From Deltaproteobacteria bacterium (lineage in GTDB: Bacteria > Desulfobacterota > GWC2-55-46 > DRQE01), in NCBI GenBank assembly GCA_030631875.1, contig DAOVKH010000125.1, positions 1-5,360 of the forward strand: 5,360 nt of DNA, written 5' to 3'. The position numbers were made by a program, and so were the translations under genes. Under the pieces are notes generated by a model. It worked only from the letters and a program-made list of their open reading frames with translations, made no database searches and was not told the origin of the DNA. Below are positions 1-5,360 of the stretch, in pieces (within the stretch, counting starts at the first letter, position 1; each line of letters opens with the position of its first letter).

Positions 1-891
1 AGCCATGGCAACGGTCGAAAGCCCTGCGCCCGTCTTCATAGAAGAGATAGCAGATGCCGCCGACATGCCCGTCATAATAGGCGCGCCGTCTTTTCCAATA
101 GCACCGCCTATCGTAAGTACGTGGCCGTAACTTCCCTTATGCGTATCGGCACTCCTCGGCCTTAGGGTATCTTTAACCGTATCTACGTCTATCAGATTCC
201 ACTCAATAGATGAATCTTCTACCAGCTGAGACGGCAGACCGATATCTACGAGTATCAACTCTCCGGTATAATCCCTACCCGGATATATGACCGAGCCGAG
301 CTTGGCTAAGGCCATAGTAGCCGTTATGTCGGCTCGTACGGCTCTGCCAAGAAGACGACCGTTTGTCGCATCTATGCCTGAAGGGATATCGACCGAGACA
401 ATCGGCTTACTGCTCTTATTTATAAGGTCTATGGCATCCTTGCATACGCCTCTTACGTCGGTAGTAAGCCCCGTGCCGAATATAGCGTCTACGATAATAT
501 CGCTGTGGCGAATCTTCGAGGCAAACTTCTTAAGCGTACGCGTGGACTTTATCTCTAAGACCTCGCCACCCATATTATTCCATATGGTAAGGTTCACACG
601 TGCATCACCTTTAATATCTTCCGTACTTCCAAGGACGAAGACTACTACGTCAATTTTGTTATTAGCAAGGTGGCGTGCCATTACAAAGCCGTCGCCTCCG
701 TTATTGCCCTTGCCACAGAGTATCGACACCTTAGCCCGACGACCTTCTCTTAAGCAAGGCTCAAGCTCATCTATTACTACCTCAGCTACTCCACGCCCTG
801 CGTTCTCCATCAAGACAAGGCCTTTTATGCCATAATCCTTAATGGCCGACCTATCTATGGCACGCATTACCTTTGCCGAGACAATCTTCAT
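1..891 (-). CDS. nnr: Bifunctional NAD(P)H-hydrate epimerase / ADP-dependent NAD(P)H-hydrate dehydratase, 3' part beyond the left edge
   Basis: Repairs hydrated, inactive NAD(P)H. The N-terminal domain (YjeF_N, NnrE) epimerises R- and S-NAD(P)HX, and the C-terminal kinase-like domain (NnrD, CARKD) dehydrates S-NAD(P)HX using ADP. It is cytosolic. The frame is open from the ATG at 891 to the window edge, giving 297 residues of a family usually near 500. Visible epimerase motifs are MENAGRG (28-34), the Gly-rich loop GKGNNGGDGF (60-69), DAIFGTGL (135-142), VDIPSGIDATNG (167-178), ALAKLGSVIYPG (194-205) and DIGLP (216-220). The dehydratase half opens at HKGSYGHVL (251-259), followed by a GAPIMTG helix and GAGLSTVA. 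The start agrees with the usual MKIV...MR.ID opening, although AAGGG lies only 1 nt before the ATG, so ribosome-site support is poor. It begins 4 nt after the acpS stop. The helix after GAPIMTG looks about six residues longer than I expect. The epimerase call is very secure. The dehydratase call rests on about 50 residues. Confidence 0.95.
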   Translation of the reverse strand, partial: MKIVSAKVMRAIDRSAIKDYGIKGLVLMENAGRGVAEVVIDELEPCLREGRRAKVSILCGKGNNGGDGFVMARHLANNKIDVVVFVLGSTEDIKGDARVNLTIWNNMGGEVLEIKSTRTLKKFASKIRHSDIIVDAIFGTGLTTDVRGVCKDAIDLINKSSKPIVSVDIPSGIDATNGRLLGRAVRADITATMALAKLGSVIYPGRDYTGELILVDIGLPSQLVEDSSIEWNLIDVDTVKDTLRPRSADTHKGSYGHVLTIGGAIGKDGAPIMTGMSAASAISSMKTGAGLSTVAMA

Positions 892-895
892 ACCC

Positions 896-1255
896 TTAAC
901 TACTGCCCGATTTTTCTACTATGACCTGCGCCACGCCGTACTCACGCTCATGAGAGAGCGAGACCATCAGGTTATAGTCACCTGAAAGTCCCTCAACGGT
1001 AATACTCGGCCGACCGTCTTTAGCGTTAACCACCTCTATGGACTTAAATGATAAAGACTTATCTCCGAGTGCTTTTATCGTGGCCTCCTTTGCGGCAAAG
1101 CGCACGGCTAAGTGTTCGGCAAAGTTCTTCTTTGCCTTACAGTAGGCAAGCTCGCCCTCGGTAAAGAGGCGTGCCTCAAGCCTGCCTCCCCACTTAGAGA
1201 GCGCCTTCTTAAAGCGTCCCACACCAACTATATCTACACCTATACCGTAGAGCAC
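896..1255 (-). CDS. acpS: Holo-[acyl-carrier-protein] synthase
   Basis: Transfers 4'-phosphopantetheine from coenzyme A to the conserved serine of apo-ACP, turning on fatty acid synthesis. It is a Mg2+-dependent cytosolic enzyme, usually trimeric. The 119-residue length is typical of AcpS-type transferases. Visible family marks are GIGVDIV (4-10) with metal-binding Asp8, the RLFTEGELAYC helix (29-39), RFAAKEATIKALG (52-64) with Glu57 as the second metal ligand and Lys56 beside it, and VSLSHE (98-103). The start is GTG at 1255, since no ATG precedes the GIGVDIV motif in a sensible position. An AGG (1263-1261) lies 5 nt upstream inside the last codons of pdxJ. It starts 1 nt after the pdxJ stop, so translational coupling is likely. 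pdxJ-acpS adjacency also occurs in E. coli, which supports both calls. No odd residues noted. Confidence 0.97.
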   Translation of the reverse strand: MLYGIGVDIVGVGRFKKALSKWGGRLEARLFTEGELAYCKAKKNFAEHLAVRFAAKEATIKALGDKSLSFKSIEVVNAKDGRPSITVEGLSGDYNLMVSLSHEREYGVAQVIVEKSGSS

Positions 1256-1256
1256 T

Positions 1257-1970
1257 TTAACCTATCAACCTCTTCATCTCTCTTACGGCCTCTTCTATGC
1301 CGGTGTATACGCTTCTGGCTATAATGGAAAAACCTATGGCAAACTCTTCTATCTCGCGCATTGCGGCTATGGGTGCGATATTCCTATAATCAAGGCCGTG
1401 ACCGGCATGAACGCTGAGCTTTAGCCTTGAGGCCAATATGGCGCAATCCTGAATTCTCTTAACCTCAACCCTTTTTTCGGCAATGCTCTTTGCCTCGGCG
1501 TATGTGCCGCTATGAAGCTCAACACCCGTTGCCCCAAGCTTATGGCTCATCTTGATGGCATCGGCATTGGGGTCTATAAAAAGATTTACCGGAAGTTCCG
1601 AACCCCTAAGCTCACTTATGAATCCCTTGAGCTCCTCGGAGTTTGTCTTTAGATCTAATCCGCCCTCTGTCGTAAGCTCTTGGCGCTTCTCCGGAACAAG
1701 TGTAACGAGATCCGGCTTTATCTCCATCGCTATCTTTAACATCTCCGGCGTTGCTGCCATCTCCAGATTGAGGTCGGTCTTTATCGTACGGCGAAGAATC
1801 GCTAAATCTCTATCCTGAATGTGCCTGCGATCCTCACGCAGATGTACGGTGATACTATTCGCTCCGGCCACTTCGGCGCGAAGTGCCGCCTGAACCGGAT
1901 CGGGCTCATCGGATAAGCGCGCTTGCCTTATCGTTGCCACATGATCTACATTTACAGATAACCTTGCCAC
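1257..1970 (-). CDS. pdxJ: Pyridoxine 5'-phosphate synthase (PdxJ)
   Basis: Condenses 1-deoxyxylulose 5-phosphate with 3-amino-2-oxopropyl phosphate to give pyridoxine 5'-phosphate, the ring-closing step of DXP-dependent vitamin B6 synthesis. It is a cytosolic TIM barrel, usually octameric. The 237 residues match the family length. Motifs in order are NVDHVATIRQAR (7-18), HLREDRRHI (43-51, with catalytic His43), NLEMAA (68-73, with catalytic Glu70), VPEKRQELTTEGGLD (92-106), GVELHSGTYA (149-158) and HAGHGLDYRN (188-197, with catalytic His191). The segment that normally reads NIGHxIIxRAV is AIGFSIIARSV (211-221). Phe214 therefore replaces the near-invariant His (His216 in E. coli numbering) of the phosphate-binding Gly-His pair, while Gly213 is kept. 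The start is GTG at 1970, backed by an AAGAGGAG site 9 nt upstream and by the usual short N-terminus. It follows glmM after 33 nt. All three catalytic residues remain, so I expect an active enzyme. Confidence 0.96.
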   Translation of the reverse strand: MARLSVNVDHVATIRQARLSDEPDPVQAALRAEVAGANSITVHLREDRRHIQDRDLAILRRTIKTDLNLEMAATPEMLKIAMEIKPDLVTLVPEKRQELTTEGGLDLKTNSEELKGFISELRGSELPVNLFIDPNADAIKMSHKLGATGVELHSGTYAEAKSIAEKRVEVKRIQDCAILASRLKLSVHAGHGLDYRNIAPIAAMREIEEFAIGFSIIARSVYTGIEEAVREMKRLIG

Positions 1971-1979
1971 TCACCTAAA

Positions 1980-1987
1980 CTCCTCTT
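1980..1987 (-). promoter_or_regulatory. Strong ribosome binding site for pdxJ
   Basis: On the minus strand this reads AAGAGGAG, followed by 9 nt and then the GTG at 1970. It is the clearest Shine-Dalgarno in the window and decides the GTG start of pdxJ. It lies in the 33-nt glmM-pdxJ gap, where I see no terminator hairpin. pdxJ thus has its own initiation signal rather than depending only on coupling to glmM. Confidence 0.8.
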
Positions 1988-2003
1988 ACTTAAAGTTGCC
2001 GTC

Positions 2004-3362
2004 TTAAACCCCTATCTCTTCTCTTATTATCTCTGCCAAGGACTCGGCCATATTATTTATCTCCGTCTCACTCTTGCCTTCGACGGTTATACGAGCCAAC
2101 TGCTCTGTGCCTGAGTACCTGATAAAGGCACGCCCGCAACCCTCAAGCTCGCCTTGAATTTCTTTGAGCGCTTTACTCAGCTTCGCCATCTCTTCAATAG
2201 GACGCTTTTCGGTGACCTCCACATTCAAGAGTATCTGCGGATAGGTCTTCATTACCTTACTAAGCTCCGAGAGCTTACCCTTACCCTCGACCATTACGGC
2301 CAAGATCTGAAGTGCCGTTATTATGCCGTCGCCTGTAGTTGTGTGGTCGAGCGCAATAATATGGCCCGACTGCTCGCCGCCGAAGTTGTAGCCGTTCTTC
2401 ATCATCTCCTCTACGACAAAACGGTCTCCAACACCCGTCCTTACGACCTTACCGCCTACGGCCTCTATAGACTCTTCGAGCCCTGAATTACTCATTATGG
2501 TAGCGACAAGTGTGTCGCCTTTAAGCGTCCCCTTATCTATCATATCCTTTGCGACTATCGCCATTATGTGGTCGCCGTCTATGATGCCGCCCGATTCATC
2601 TACGAGTATGCACCTATCTCCGTCGCCGTCTATGGCTATACCTATATCGGCGCCGACTTCCCTTACCACCTTACTTAAATTCTCCGGATAGAGAGCTCCG
2701 CAATTAAGGTTTATATTTTCTCCGTCAGGGTAGACACCTATCGCGATGACCTCTGCTCCAAGCTCGCTAAATACCTCAGGGGCGACCTTATATGTAGCAC
2801 CATTGGCGCAATCTACTACTACCTTCATTCCATCGAGTGTCAGATCCTTTGGAAATGTTGCCTTGGCGAATACCGAGTACCTGCCCATGGCATCATCTAT
2901 CCTATAGGCCTTACCAAGTGCCGAGGCCGTGGGTCGATGAGCCGGGTCGTTATCATCGAATATAAATTCTTCTATCTCAAGCTCAAGGCTCTCAGGGAGC
3001 TTAAGTCCGTCATGTGTAAAAAATTTTATCCCGTTATCCTGATACGGATTATGCGAGGCCGATATAACGACACCCGCATCAGCTCGCATCGATGATGTTA
3101 TGAAGGCGATACCCGGAGTCGGCAACGGGCCAACCATAATGGCATCGACACCCATAGAACATATACCCGCCATCATGGCACTCTCTATCATATAACCCGA
3201 CAAGCGCGTATCCTTACCGATAACTATCTTGTGCCTGCGCGGTTCGTTCTTAAAGACGTATGCTATGGCACGCCCGAGCTTAAGTGCCGTCTCGGCCGTC
3301 ATAGGCTCTACATTGGCCACCCCTCTAACTCCGTCTGTTCCAAAGAGTCTCTTCTCGGTCAT
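2004..3362 (-). CDS. glmM: Phosphoglucosamine mutase
   Basis: Interconverts glucosamine-6-phosphate and glucosamine-1-phosphate, the step before GlmU on the way to UDP-GlcNAc for peptidoglycan and lipopolysaccharide. It is a cytosolic alpha-D-phosphohexomutase that needs a phosphoserine and Mg2+. The 452 residues span all four domains. Visible are FGTDGVRG (7-14), GKDTRLSGYM (49-58), GPLPTPGIAF (78-87), ISASHNPYQDNGIKFF (100-115) with the phosphorylated Ser103, the metal loop IDGDGDR (244-250, with Asp245, Asp247 and Asp249), the sugar-specificity loop GGEQSGHI (328-335) and the phosphate-binding RYSGTEQLARI (415-425). The last normally reads SGTEP, so Gln421 is unusual but comes from a one-base change (CCG to CAG type). 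The start ATG overlaps the cdaR stop as ATGA. In several Firmicutes GlmM binds and inhibits CdaA, so the linkage here may reflect the same control, but that is inference. Confidence 0.98.
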   Translation of the reverse strand: MTEKRLFGTDGVRGVANVEPMTAETALKLGRAIAYVFKNEPRRHKIVIGKDTRLSGYMIESAMMAGICSMGVDAIMVGPLPTPGIAFITSSMRADAGVVISASHNPYQDNGIKFFTHDGLKLPESLELEIEEFIFDDNDPAHRPTASALGKAYRIDDAMGRYSVFAKATFPKDLTLDGMKVVVDCANGATYKVAPEVFSELGAEVIAIGVYPDGENINLNCGALYPENLSKVVREVGADIGIAIDGDGDRCILVDESGGIIDGDHIMAIVAKDMIDKGTLKGDTLVATIMSNSGLEESIEAVGGKVVRTGVGDRFVVEEMMKNGYNFGGEQSGHIIALDHTTTGDGIITALQILAVMVEGKGKLSELSKVMKTYPQILLNVEVTEKRPIEEMAKLSKALKEIQGELEGCGRAFIRYSGTEQLARITVEGKSETEINNMAESLAEIIREEIGV

Positions 3363-3376
3363 TTACCCTTACCCTT
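3359..3376 (-). promoter_or_regulatory. cdaR-glmM stop/start overlap with tandem AAGGGT ribosome-site sequence
   Basis: The minus strand has two AAGGGT copies in tandem (3376-3371 and 3370-3365), then AA and ATGA, in which the glmM ATG (3362-3360) shares bases with the cdaR TGA (3361-3359). The distal AAGGG lies 9 nt from the ATG, a good spacing. The proximal copy, at 3 nt, is too close. The same bases encode the KGKGK tail of CdaR. This layout points to termination-reinitiation coupling of glmM to cdaR. Confidence 0.75.
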
Positions 3377-4060
3377 CTCTTCAACGGTTATGGTTACTGT
3401 AACGCTCTCCGGCTCAACCCCTTTTACGGGCTTACCGGATATATCGAGTAATACCTCTTCAAAGCTATTGTCCGTCAATATGCCGGTGATATCGATGGGT
3501 GTCGTCTTTATGGAACCAACCTTCTTCAGATCCTTCTTCCTGCCTATGACCGTACCTTCGCTTGGCAGAACAAGCACGCTCTTTACCTGAAAGCCCTTTG
3601 CCGGCTTTCCTGTAAACTTAACCTTAACGGGAACGGACTTCCGCTCAAGGCTTTCAAGCTTTACATCAACGGAGAATGGTCTAATCCTAACGACATCGAT
3701 CCCTGACGGCATCTTTATATTCCCAGGCGAGAGCCTGTATGTATTCGAGCCTGCTACAGCACCGCTTAGATCGACCGACGCGCTCAACTCGGCAGGAGAG
3801 ATATCGTTTATGATACCCTTATGACCGATGACGCGCACCTCTATCTCTTCGACCGAGTTGTCTATGACGACCATCTCTTCGGGTATGCCCTTAAGCCCCA
3901 GAGATATCATCAGTCCGACCTCTACCTTCTTCTCTCCGACGACCAAGAACCAAAGTATCAGCGAGAAAAAGAGTGCCAAAAACTTAAGGGTCAGGTTCTT
4001 ATAGAAGAGACCTTTCCACGAAAATCCGACTTTCTTATCTGAAGTATTAAGCCTGCTCAC
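3359..4060 (-). CDS. cdaR: YbbR-domain membrane protein, regulator of the diadenylate cyclase CdaA
   Basis: Membrane-anchored extracytoplasmic partner that tunes CdaA activity. In Firmicutes the effect reported varies between activation and inhibition. It has 233 residues. A short basic cytoplasmic head (1-21) precedes one transmembrane segment (about 24-42, LTLKFLALFFSLILWFLVV). The rest is two YbbR repeats, about 50-135 and about 140-228. The second carries the typical VPVKVKFTGKPAKGFQV (143-159) and VIGRKKDLKKVGSIKTTPIDI (171-191) pattern. Bacillus homologues have four repeats, so this is a short form. The tail is Lys-rich (EEKGKGK). The start is GTG at 4060, 6 nt after the cdaA stop, with AAGGGGAAGG upstream. 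It lies between the cyclase and glmM, the canonical arrangement. The family call is firm. The direction of its effect on CdaA cannot be read from sequence. Confidence 0.93.
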   Translation of the reverse strand: MSRLNTSDKKVGFSWKGLFYKNLTLKFLALFFSLILWFLVVGEKKVEVGLMISLGLKGIPEEMVVIDNSVEEIEVRVIGHKGIINDISPAELSASVDLSGAVAGSNTYRLSPGNIKMPSGIDVVRIRPFSVDVKLESLERKSVPVKVKFTGKPAKGFQVKSVLVLPSEGTVIGRKKDLKKVGSIKTTPIDITGILTDNSFEEVLLDISGKPVKGVEPESVTVTITVEEKGKGK

Positions 4061-4066
4061 AGCTCT

Positions 4067-4864
4067 TTACCTTCCCCTTGACTTTAAGTGGCTAAAGAAA
4101 CCTCGCTTGCCGCTACCCTCTATCGCGAAGGGACGGCGAAGCTTTGCCAAAAACTCTGTCGGCTCTATGCCGAACTCCAAACGTTCTTCTATTACAATGG
4201 AAATATCCCCACTATTCTCGGAGACAATTATCACAACGGCGTCGGTCTCTTCCGAGAGCCCAATGCCTGCTCTGTGGCGCGTACCCATGGACTTTATCAG
4301 TTCTTTACGCGTAAGCGGGAGTATGCATCCGGCTCTATCGAGCCTCCCGTCACGCACAATGACGGCTCCGTCATGTAGTGCCGATGAGGAATTAAATACC
4401 GTTAAGAGCAACTCTCTTGAAAGCTCGGCATCTACCTCCACGCCCGACTCTAAAAAATCAGAGAGATCAACGCCACGCTCTATGGCTATCAACGCTCCGG
4501 TACGAGCAAGGCTCATAGTAACTACCGCCTTGCTTATCTCCTCTAAGTAGGCCGTCGAGCCTGCGACCTCGCGCGTTGCGAAGGGACGTCCCATCTGCAC
4601 GAGGGCTCTTCGCATATCCTGCTGAAAGACGACTATTATAAATATTACGATCGAGCCTAAGAAGTTAGCGAGTATCCAATGAAGTGTCAGGAACTCAAGG
4701 CGCGCCGATACAAAGTAAACACCGACGATTATCGCCAAGCCCCAGAGCATCCTCTCGGCACGGGTCCGCTTTAAAAAAAGCATTAGCCAATATAGAATAA
4801 CCGCAACGACGGCTATGTCGATTACGTCTAATATACCGGGGAGTCTCTCTATTATATCTTCCAT
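4067..4864 (-). CDS. cdaA: Membrane diadenylate cyclase (c-di-AMP synthase, CdaA/DacA type)
   Basis: Condenses two ATP into cyclic di-AMP, the second messenger for potassium and osmolyte balance and cell-wall state. It has 265 residues. Three membrane segments are visible, about 12-31, 40-55 and 63-80, the last ending at VVFQQDMRRAL. The cytosolic DAC domain follows at about 100-230. Both catalytic signatures are intact: LHDGAVIV (163-170, with the Asp-Gly-Ala metal and ATP motif at 165-167) and GTRHRAGIGLSEETDAV (194-210, with Arg-His-Arg at 196-198). AGCILPLTRK (178-187) also fits. The three-helix head and the lack of a helix-hairpin-helix tail make it CdaA rather than DisA or CdaS. The start is ATG at 4864. 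Its ribosome site is weak (ACGGG, 8 nt upstream), and a short inverted repeat sits just before it. It is followed at 6 nt by its partner cdaR. Confidence 0.98.
   Translation of the reverse strand: MEDIIERLPGILDVIDIAVVAVILYWLMLFLKRTRAERMLWGLAIIVGVYFVSARLEFLTLHWILANFLGSIVIFIIVVFQQDMRRALVQMGRPFATREVAGSTAYLEEISKAVVTMSLARTGALIAIERGVDLSDFLESGVEVDAELSRELLLTVFNSSSALHDGAVIVRDGRLDRAGCILPLTRKELIKSMGTRHRAGIGLSEETDAVVIIVSENSGDISIVIEERLEFGIEPTEFLAKLRRPFAIEGSGKRGFFSHLKSRGR
4070..4079 (-). promoter_or_regulatory. Ribosome binding site for cdaR inside the end of cdaA
   Basis: The minus strand reads AAGGGGAAGG and then 9 nt to the GTG at 4060. The purine run encodes the last Arg-Gly-Arg codons of CdaA. It supports the GTG start of cdaR, since no ATG lies near enough to keep the short head before the membrane segment. 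Confidence 0.7.
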
Positions 4865-4874
4865 ATCACATACC

Positions 4875-4886
4875 CGTTAAGTAACG
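4875..4886. repeat. Small inverted repeat just upstream of cdaA
   Basis: The plus strand reads CGTTA-AG-TAACG, two perfect 5-bp arms around a 2-nt centre. The near edge lies 11 nt before the cdaA ATG, in the 55-nt folP-cdaA gap. It is too short and not GC-rich enough to be a convincing terminator, and no U run follows it. It could be a small operator half-site pair or chance. In RNA a 2-nt loop would be strained. Its inner edge overlaps the cdaA ribosome-site region. Low confidence in function; the bases themselves are certain. Confidence 0.35.
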
Positions 4887-4902
4887 CTTAAAATAATTTC
4901 GC

Positions 4903-4916
4903 TTACGTCTTTACGT
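4903..4916. repeat. Direct repeat TTACGT, 8-bp period, at the folP 3' end
   Basis: The plus strand carries TTACGT at 4903-4908 and again at 4911-4916. On the minus strand this is ACGTAA twice, right after the folP stop. It is AT-rich and non-coding. With the inverted repeat next to it, it makes up most of the only sizeable gap between complete genes here. There is no clear promoter match. It may be chance. Confidence 0.25.
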
Positions 4917-4919
4917 TCT

Positions 4920-5360
4920 TCAAAGAACCTTCCGAATGTTTTGTATCTCGTTGGCCATATCTGCGGCCAAGCGCGTCTCTCTTACGTCGTGAACTCTAAG
5001 CAAGCTCGCGCCGTTCATCACACCCGCAACGGCCGCAGCAACACTTGGCATAAGTCTCGCCTTCGTCTCTGGTGCGACCTTGCCCATAAAGGACTTTCTC
5101 GAAGCACCGAGCATTACCGGTACGCCAAGTGTACGAAACTCACCGAGCCTCTTTATGAGTTCAAGGCTTGCTTCAGCGGACTTGCCAAAGCCTATGCCCG
5201 GATCTACTATAATCTTATCCCTTGCTATCCCTTTACTCAGGGCAAACTCTATGCGCTCCTCTAAGTAGCCGTATACCTCACCTATCAAATCTTCGTAATC
5301 GGTCTCGGCCTGCATATCCTTAGGCGTGCCGCGCATATGCATCAGAACAACTGCCGCGCC
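4920..5360 (-). CDS. folP: Dihydropteroate synthase, C-terminal half (5' part beyond the right edge)
   Basis: Joins p-aminobenzoate to 6-hydroxymethyl-7,8-dihydropterin diphosphate to form dihydropteroate in folate synthesis. It is a cytosolic TIM barrel and the target of sulfonamides. The frame is open to the window edge, and 146 residues are visible of a usual 270-280. The ATG codons at 5342 and 5336 are internal, because the frame upstream already reads AAVVLMHMRGTP, the family motif that precedes the second half of the barrel. Other marks are DPGIGFGKS (53-61, with the pterin-binding Asp), LGASRKSFMG (84-93, with the substrate-binding Lys89) and LRVHDV (121-126, with the diphosphate-binding Arg and His). 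All expected ligands in this half are present. The pterin loops of the N-terminal half, where most sulfonamide resistance changes occur, cannot be seen. It ends 55 nt before cdaA. Confidence 0.97.
   Translation of the reverse strand, partial: GAAVVLMHMRGTPKDMQAETDYEDLIGEVYGYLEERIEFALSKGIARDKIIVDPGIGFGKSAEASLELIKRLGEFRTLGVPVMLGASRKSFMGKVAPETKARLMPSVAAAVAGVMNGASLLRVHDVRETRLAADMANEIQNIRKVL

Noticed and set aside
287..835. A 182-residue open frame on the plus strand.
   Set aside because: It lies fully opposite the nnr gene, whose minus-strand frame carries many family motifs. The plus-strand product is Ser/Pro/Arg-rich without recognisable motifs and is a shadow.
1971..2003. A possible terminator or promoter in the glmM-pdxJ gap.
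   Set aside because: Only a weak ACTT/AAGT pairing is present and no T run. The gap is explained by the pdxJ ribosome binding site.
2154..2486. A 110-residue plus-strand open frame opposite glmM.
   Set aside because: It is antisense to a gene with complete motif conservation, has no recognisable domain, and its composition reflects the opposite strand.
3231..3590. A plus-strand open frame across the glmM-cdaR junction, considered as an antisense regulator.
   Set aside because: No ribosome site or domain is recognisable, and both opposite genes are well supported.
4107..4550. A 147-residue plus-strand open frame opposite the catalytic domain of cdaA.
   Set aside because: It covers the DGA and RHR regions on the other strand. 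Low-complexity Ser/Thr/Pro sequence typical of an antisense shadow.
4067..4864. DisA or CdaS instead of CdaA.
   Set aside because: Three N-terminal membrane segments and a following ybbR-family gene fit CdaA. There is no DNA-binding helix-hairpin-helix tail as in DisA and no soluble helical head as in CdaS.
4865..4919. A sigma-70 promoter for cdaA.
   Set aside because: AT-rich hexamers such as TATTTT occur, but I could not pair one with a convincing -35 box at the right spacing.
1..5360. CRISPR array, insertion sequence, tRNA, riboswitch or other accessory element.
   Set aside because: The window is almost wholly filled by seven housekeeping genes with short junctions. No long repeats, terminal inverted repeats or structured RNA stretches were seen.

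Overview
The window holds seven head-to-tail genes, all on the minus strand, reading from the right edge to the left: folP (5' part missing), cdaA, cdaR (ybbR family), glmM, pdxJ, acpS and a NAD(P)HX-repair gene of the nnrE/nnrD fusion type (3' part missing). Nearly every base is coding. The junctions are 55 nt, 6 nt, a 4-nt ATGA overlap, 33 nt, 1 nt and 4 nt. I see no internal terminator, tRNA, rRNA, mobile element or CRISPR array, so the most economical reading is one polycistronic operon that starts to the right of the window and continues to the left.

The order folP-cdaA-cdaR-glmM-pdxJ-acpS-nnr resembles what I recall from Deltaproteobacteria (Desulfobacterota, for example Geobacter-like genomes). 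The GlmM and NnrE sequences also look most like that group. Base composition is balanced by eye, ATA is used often for isoleucine, and three of the six visible starts are GTG. The taxonomic placement is inference from synteny and general sequence feel. Nothing here identifies a genus.

Right part (3359-4864): the conserved c-di-AMP module. CdaA is a membrane diadenylate cyclase with intact DGA and RHR motifs. CdaR is its single-pass membrane partner with two YbbR domains. GlmM is the phosphoglucosamine mutase that makes glucosamine-1-phosphate for peptidoglycan and LPS, and in Firmicutes it binds and inhibits CdaA. The cdaR stop overlaps the glmM start.

Flanks: a cofactor set. FolP makes dihydropteroate (folate), PdxJ makes pyridoxine 5'-phosphate, AcpS loads 4'-phosphopantetheine onto acyl carrier protein, and NnrE/NnrD repairs damaged NAD(P)H. 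The operon therefore links envelope precursor supply and second-messenger signalling to cofactor supply and repair.

This is mostly an ordinary, well-conserved housekeeping region and I do not see a previously undescribed system. The points worth a second look are small. PdxJ has Phe where the family has a near-invariant phosphate-site His. NnrD seems to have about six extra residues beside its nucleotide-binding loop. GlmM has a variant phosphate-loop motif. A short inverted repeat sits just upstream of cdaA.
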